This document shows, piece after piece, positions 15,601 through 16,468 of a stretch of 16,468 bases of DNA (within the stretch, counting starts at the first letter, position 1; each line of letters begins with the position of its first letter). A program made the translations under genes and the position numbers. The DNA is taken from positions 1 to 16,468 of the forward strand of contig DAOUDX010000065.1 of NCBI GenBank assembly GCA_034430835.1, in the 5' to 3' direction. This DNA comes from JAFGED01 sp034430835. Lineage in GTDB: Bacteria; Chloroflexota; Anaerolineae; B4-G1. Below the pieces are notes generated by a model. The model did not search any database. It was not told where the DNA came from and was given only the letters and a program-made list of their open reading frames with translations.

Positions 15601-16468
15601 GCGTCTCGTTGACCCGATCGAGCAGATCGCCGCTCTCGTGGTACCAGTCGCGCAGTTGTGCGCGTAGCTCGCTTTCCCGTTGGCGCTGTTGCACGAGCCG
15701 GTCGCTCAGGGCAGCAGCTTCCTGTCGTTGCTTTTCCAGGCTTGATTCCAAGTAGGCCGCTTTCTCCAGGGCGCGGGCCAGGGTGGCTTGTCGCTGGCCC
15801 CAGTGGTAGCCGTACCACGTGCGCTGCAGTCGCTCCAAATGGGCGATCAGTCGATGGTGTTCCTCGACCTGTTCGACTTCCTTCTCCAATCGCCGCAGGC
15901 GGGGCGCGATCTCGCGGACGATGTCGTGGGCGCGTTCCAGATTGTGCTGCGTTTCCTCCAGTCGCCGGAGCGCGTCCTCCCGGCGGTTGCGGTAGATGCT
16001 GATGCCGGCAGCTTCCTCGAACAGCCCGCGTCGCTCCTGGGGCCGCAGCGAGAGGGCTGCATCGACCAAGCCCTGCCCGATGACGGTGTAGGTGTGCTGG
16101 CTGAATCCGCCCTCCGCCAGCATCTCGGCCACGTCGCGCAGCCGCACTCTCGAGCCGTTGATGAGGTACTCGTTGTCGCCGGAGCGGTACGCCCGGCGCG
16201 TGATGGTGACCTCGCTGAATTCGATGGGCAGCCAATTGTCGCTGTTATCGAAGGTGAGGGAGACCTCGGCCACGCCCGACCGGGCGCGGCGGCGCCCGCC
16301 GGCATAGATCATGTCGGCGGTCGATTTGCCCCGCAGCGAGCTCATGCGTTGCTCGCCCATGACCCAGCGAATGGCGTCGGCGATGTTGCTCTTGCCGGAG
16401 CCGTTGGGTCCGACGATGGCCGTGATGCCAGTAGGAAACAGGAACTCGGATTTATTGGCGAAGGACTT
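12686..16468 (-). CDS. smc: Chromosome segregation protein SMC, 5' end cut by the window edge
   Basis: The ATPase of the bacterial SMC-ScpAB condensin, which extrudes DNA loops and helps separate chromosomes. 1,260 residues are visible; about 10-15 N-terminal ones lie outside. Counting from the first visible codon: Walker A GPNGSGKSN at 20-28; N-terminal coiled coil about 200-530; hinge about 535-690 (SSGGRLTLLPLD, ALLGGIALCDD); C-terminal coiled coil about 690-1045; NPNAPEDYAEVKERHEFL near 1068; ABC signature LSGGERS at 1170; Walker B FCVLDEVDAALDE at 1194; switch His in IIITHN. All ATPase motifs are intact. The ATG at 16360 is internal, since the Walker A motif lies before it. The protein is roughly 90 residues longer than B. 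subtilis SMC (1,186). Both coiled-coil arms contain tandem duplications. The gene is followed immediately by rsfS. Confidence 0.97.
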   Translation of the reverse strand, partial: KSFANKSEFLFPTGITAIVGPNGSGKSNIADAIRWVMGEQRMSSLRGKSTADMIYAGGRRRARSGVAEVSLTFDNSDNWLPIEFSEVTITRRAYRSGDNEYLINGSRVRLRDVAEMLAEGGFSQHTYTVIGQGLVDAALSLRPQERRGLFEEAAGISIYRNRREDALRRLEETQHNLERAHDIVREIAPRLRRLEKEVEQVEEHHRLIAHLERLQRTWYGYHWGQRQATLARALEKAAYLESSLEKQRQEAAALSDRLVQQRQRESELRAQLRDWYHESGDLLDRVNETQRALAVAEERARLLKAQREDLLAELTPLDEQETTQSERVAQARIQVQEVERELTERRQQLAQREREWIAAREQAQEPARQRAEAEQELHAHRTTIEQFTQAMADARAEEAHLASEQAVTEERARQLHARREEILAEIAPLAAQEKTLLEHASQAQAEVERLERELADHTAQLAEAEREWAVMQQQAQKPEQRRAEIERELQAHRDELKQLSQTFLDAHGEEARVKGEMEVLKRIHETGDAHGSSFQALLQADLTGVLGPLSSFVQVPPRWEQAVEAALGPDLQAIVVEQVAIAEEARRIIESSGGRLTLLPLDSLRPTPPLPAGTLRAADIVTCEVRMRPAVEALLGGIALCDDLAAAQALLPAMPSGSCCATPAGVVLRADGAVVIGQARSGGMLADERARRELPARLAEIEQRVQEIEDQQQTASRQIAALEAELEELTHQAAIAREDAARVEREKLSKARTEIAVANEMLRNQQAAWQRERTLLEQLQEQRAALSRQLERLEEEHAVAIGHIRPPEHGAALQNAGEGQTPLPVQIEAAQRRREEIEAQLHARNEQTVALESRLEELARQAEAANEEAARIEREIAAKARTEAAVAEETLRSEQAASQREEALLERLHAQRVARRQRVEELEAEGTAIAAQTEKLRVEASRLETQLGQAREHIQPAEDELARLSKELTVLEEQERLARDRSRDSEARHGHAQLEVVRCQDELKLLAERTEEDLGLVELELADSVTAQTPLPLRPVVSELPIVKDLPRGLEEEIQRLKAHLRRLGGINPNAPEDYAEVKERHEFLTEQSADLEAASERLHRVVAELDELMETSFRETFDAVAARFEETFTVLFNGGAARLELTEPDDLMNTGVDIVARPPGKRSQRLALLSGGERSLTAVALLFAILQVSPAPFCVLDEVDAALDEANIGRFRSILQDLAKETQFIIITHNRGTIEAADTIYGISMGADGVSQSVSLKLD
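13676..14380 (-). repeat. 129-residue tandem duplication in the C-terminal coiled coil of SMC
   Basis: Visible residues 697-825 and 826-931 align at an offset of 129 residues over about 100 positions. Landmarks are EIE-x-Q, ALE...LEEL...QA, EDAARVERE/EEAARIERE, KARTE, EMLR/ETLR and LLE-x-L. About half are identical by eye. The first copy alone has a Pro/Gly-rich break (HIRPPEHGAALQNAGEGQTP) of about 20 residues before the second begins. The first copy starts just after the hinge. Confidence 0.8.
14909..15580 (-). repeat. 112-residue tandem duplication in the N-terminal coiled coil of SMC
   Basis: Visible residues 297-408 (15580-15245) and 409-520 (15244-14909) align without a gap at an offset of exactly 112 residues, which is 16 heptads. 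Shared landmarks include EERAR-x-L at the start, L-x-P-L...QE, EREW, QAQ-x-P, AHR and EEA. By eye about half of the positions are identical (54 of 112), far more than heptad pattern alone would give. The second copy ends just before the hinge. Confidence 0.85.

Overview
The window is GC-rich, densely coded bacterial DNA. The gene content fits Chloroflexota: a giant secreted RHS/PKD protein with 'YLVVW' repeats, a TPR protein with a long acidic Trp-motif linker, an oversized nucleoside-diphosphate kinase homologue, a glgC with an HDAC-like gene beside it, and smc followed by rsfS. That assignment is an inference from style and gene content, not from a marker gene.

Layout. Bases 1-5937 (minus strand) are one uninterrupted reading frame of 1,979 codons that runs off the left edge. 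Read N to C it has about 40 YD/RHS repeats, two hydrophobic segments around a basic loop, an Ig-like domain, seven 'LVVW' repeats that probably form a beta-propeller, and two PKD domains. The RHS part has no convincing start and no core-closing motif, and it is joined in frame to what looks like the N-terminal half of another secreted protein. Bases 5937-6275 (minus) encode a 112-aa three-helix membrane protein with a TTG start. Its stop codon overlaps the possible GTG start of the RHS frame.

Bases 6351-7604 (minus) are glgC, the ADP-glucose pyrophosphorylase of glycogen synthesis. It is divergent from an HDAC-family deacetylase gene (7815-8843, plus), which has a perfect TTGACA/TATAAT promoter. 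A second strong promoter overlaps the end of the HDAC gene and drives a plus-strand pair: an 864-aa TPR protein (8918-11512) and a 246-aa NDK-fold protein (11548-12288).

On the minus strand, converging on that pair, are smc (12686 to beyond the right edge) and rsfS (12328-12681), four bases apart, linking chromosome organisation and ribosome silencing in one transcript.

Two items most deserve follow-up. First, both antiparallel coiled-coil arms of SMC carry their own tandem duplication next to the hinge: 112 residues in one arm and 129 in the other, where the extra is a Pro/Gly-rich break. Second, the RHS-to-secreted-protein fusion contains near-identical 162-bp repeats and two small palindromic in-frame insertions. 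No tRNA, rRNA, CRISPR array, transposase or complete insertion sequence was seen. There is no gene-free stretch longer than 300 bases.
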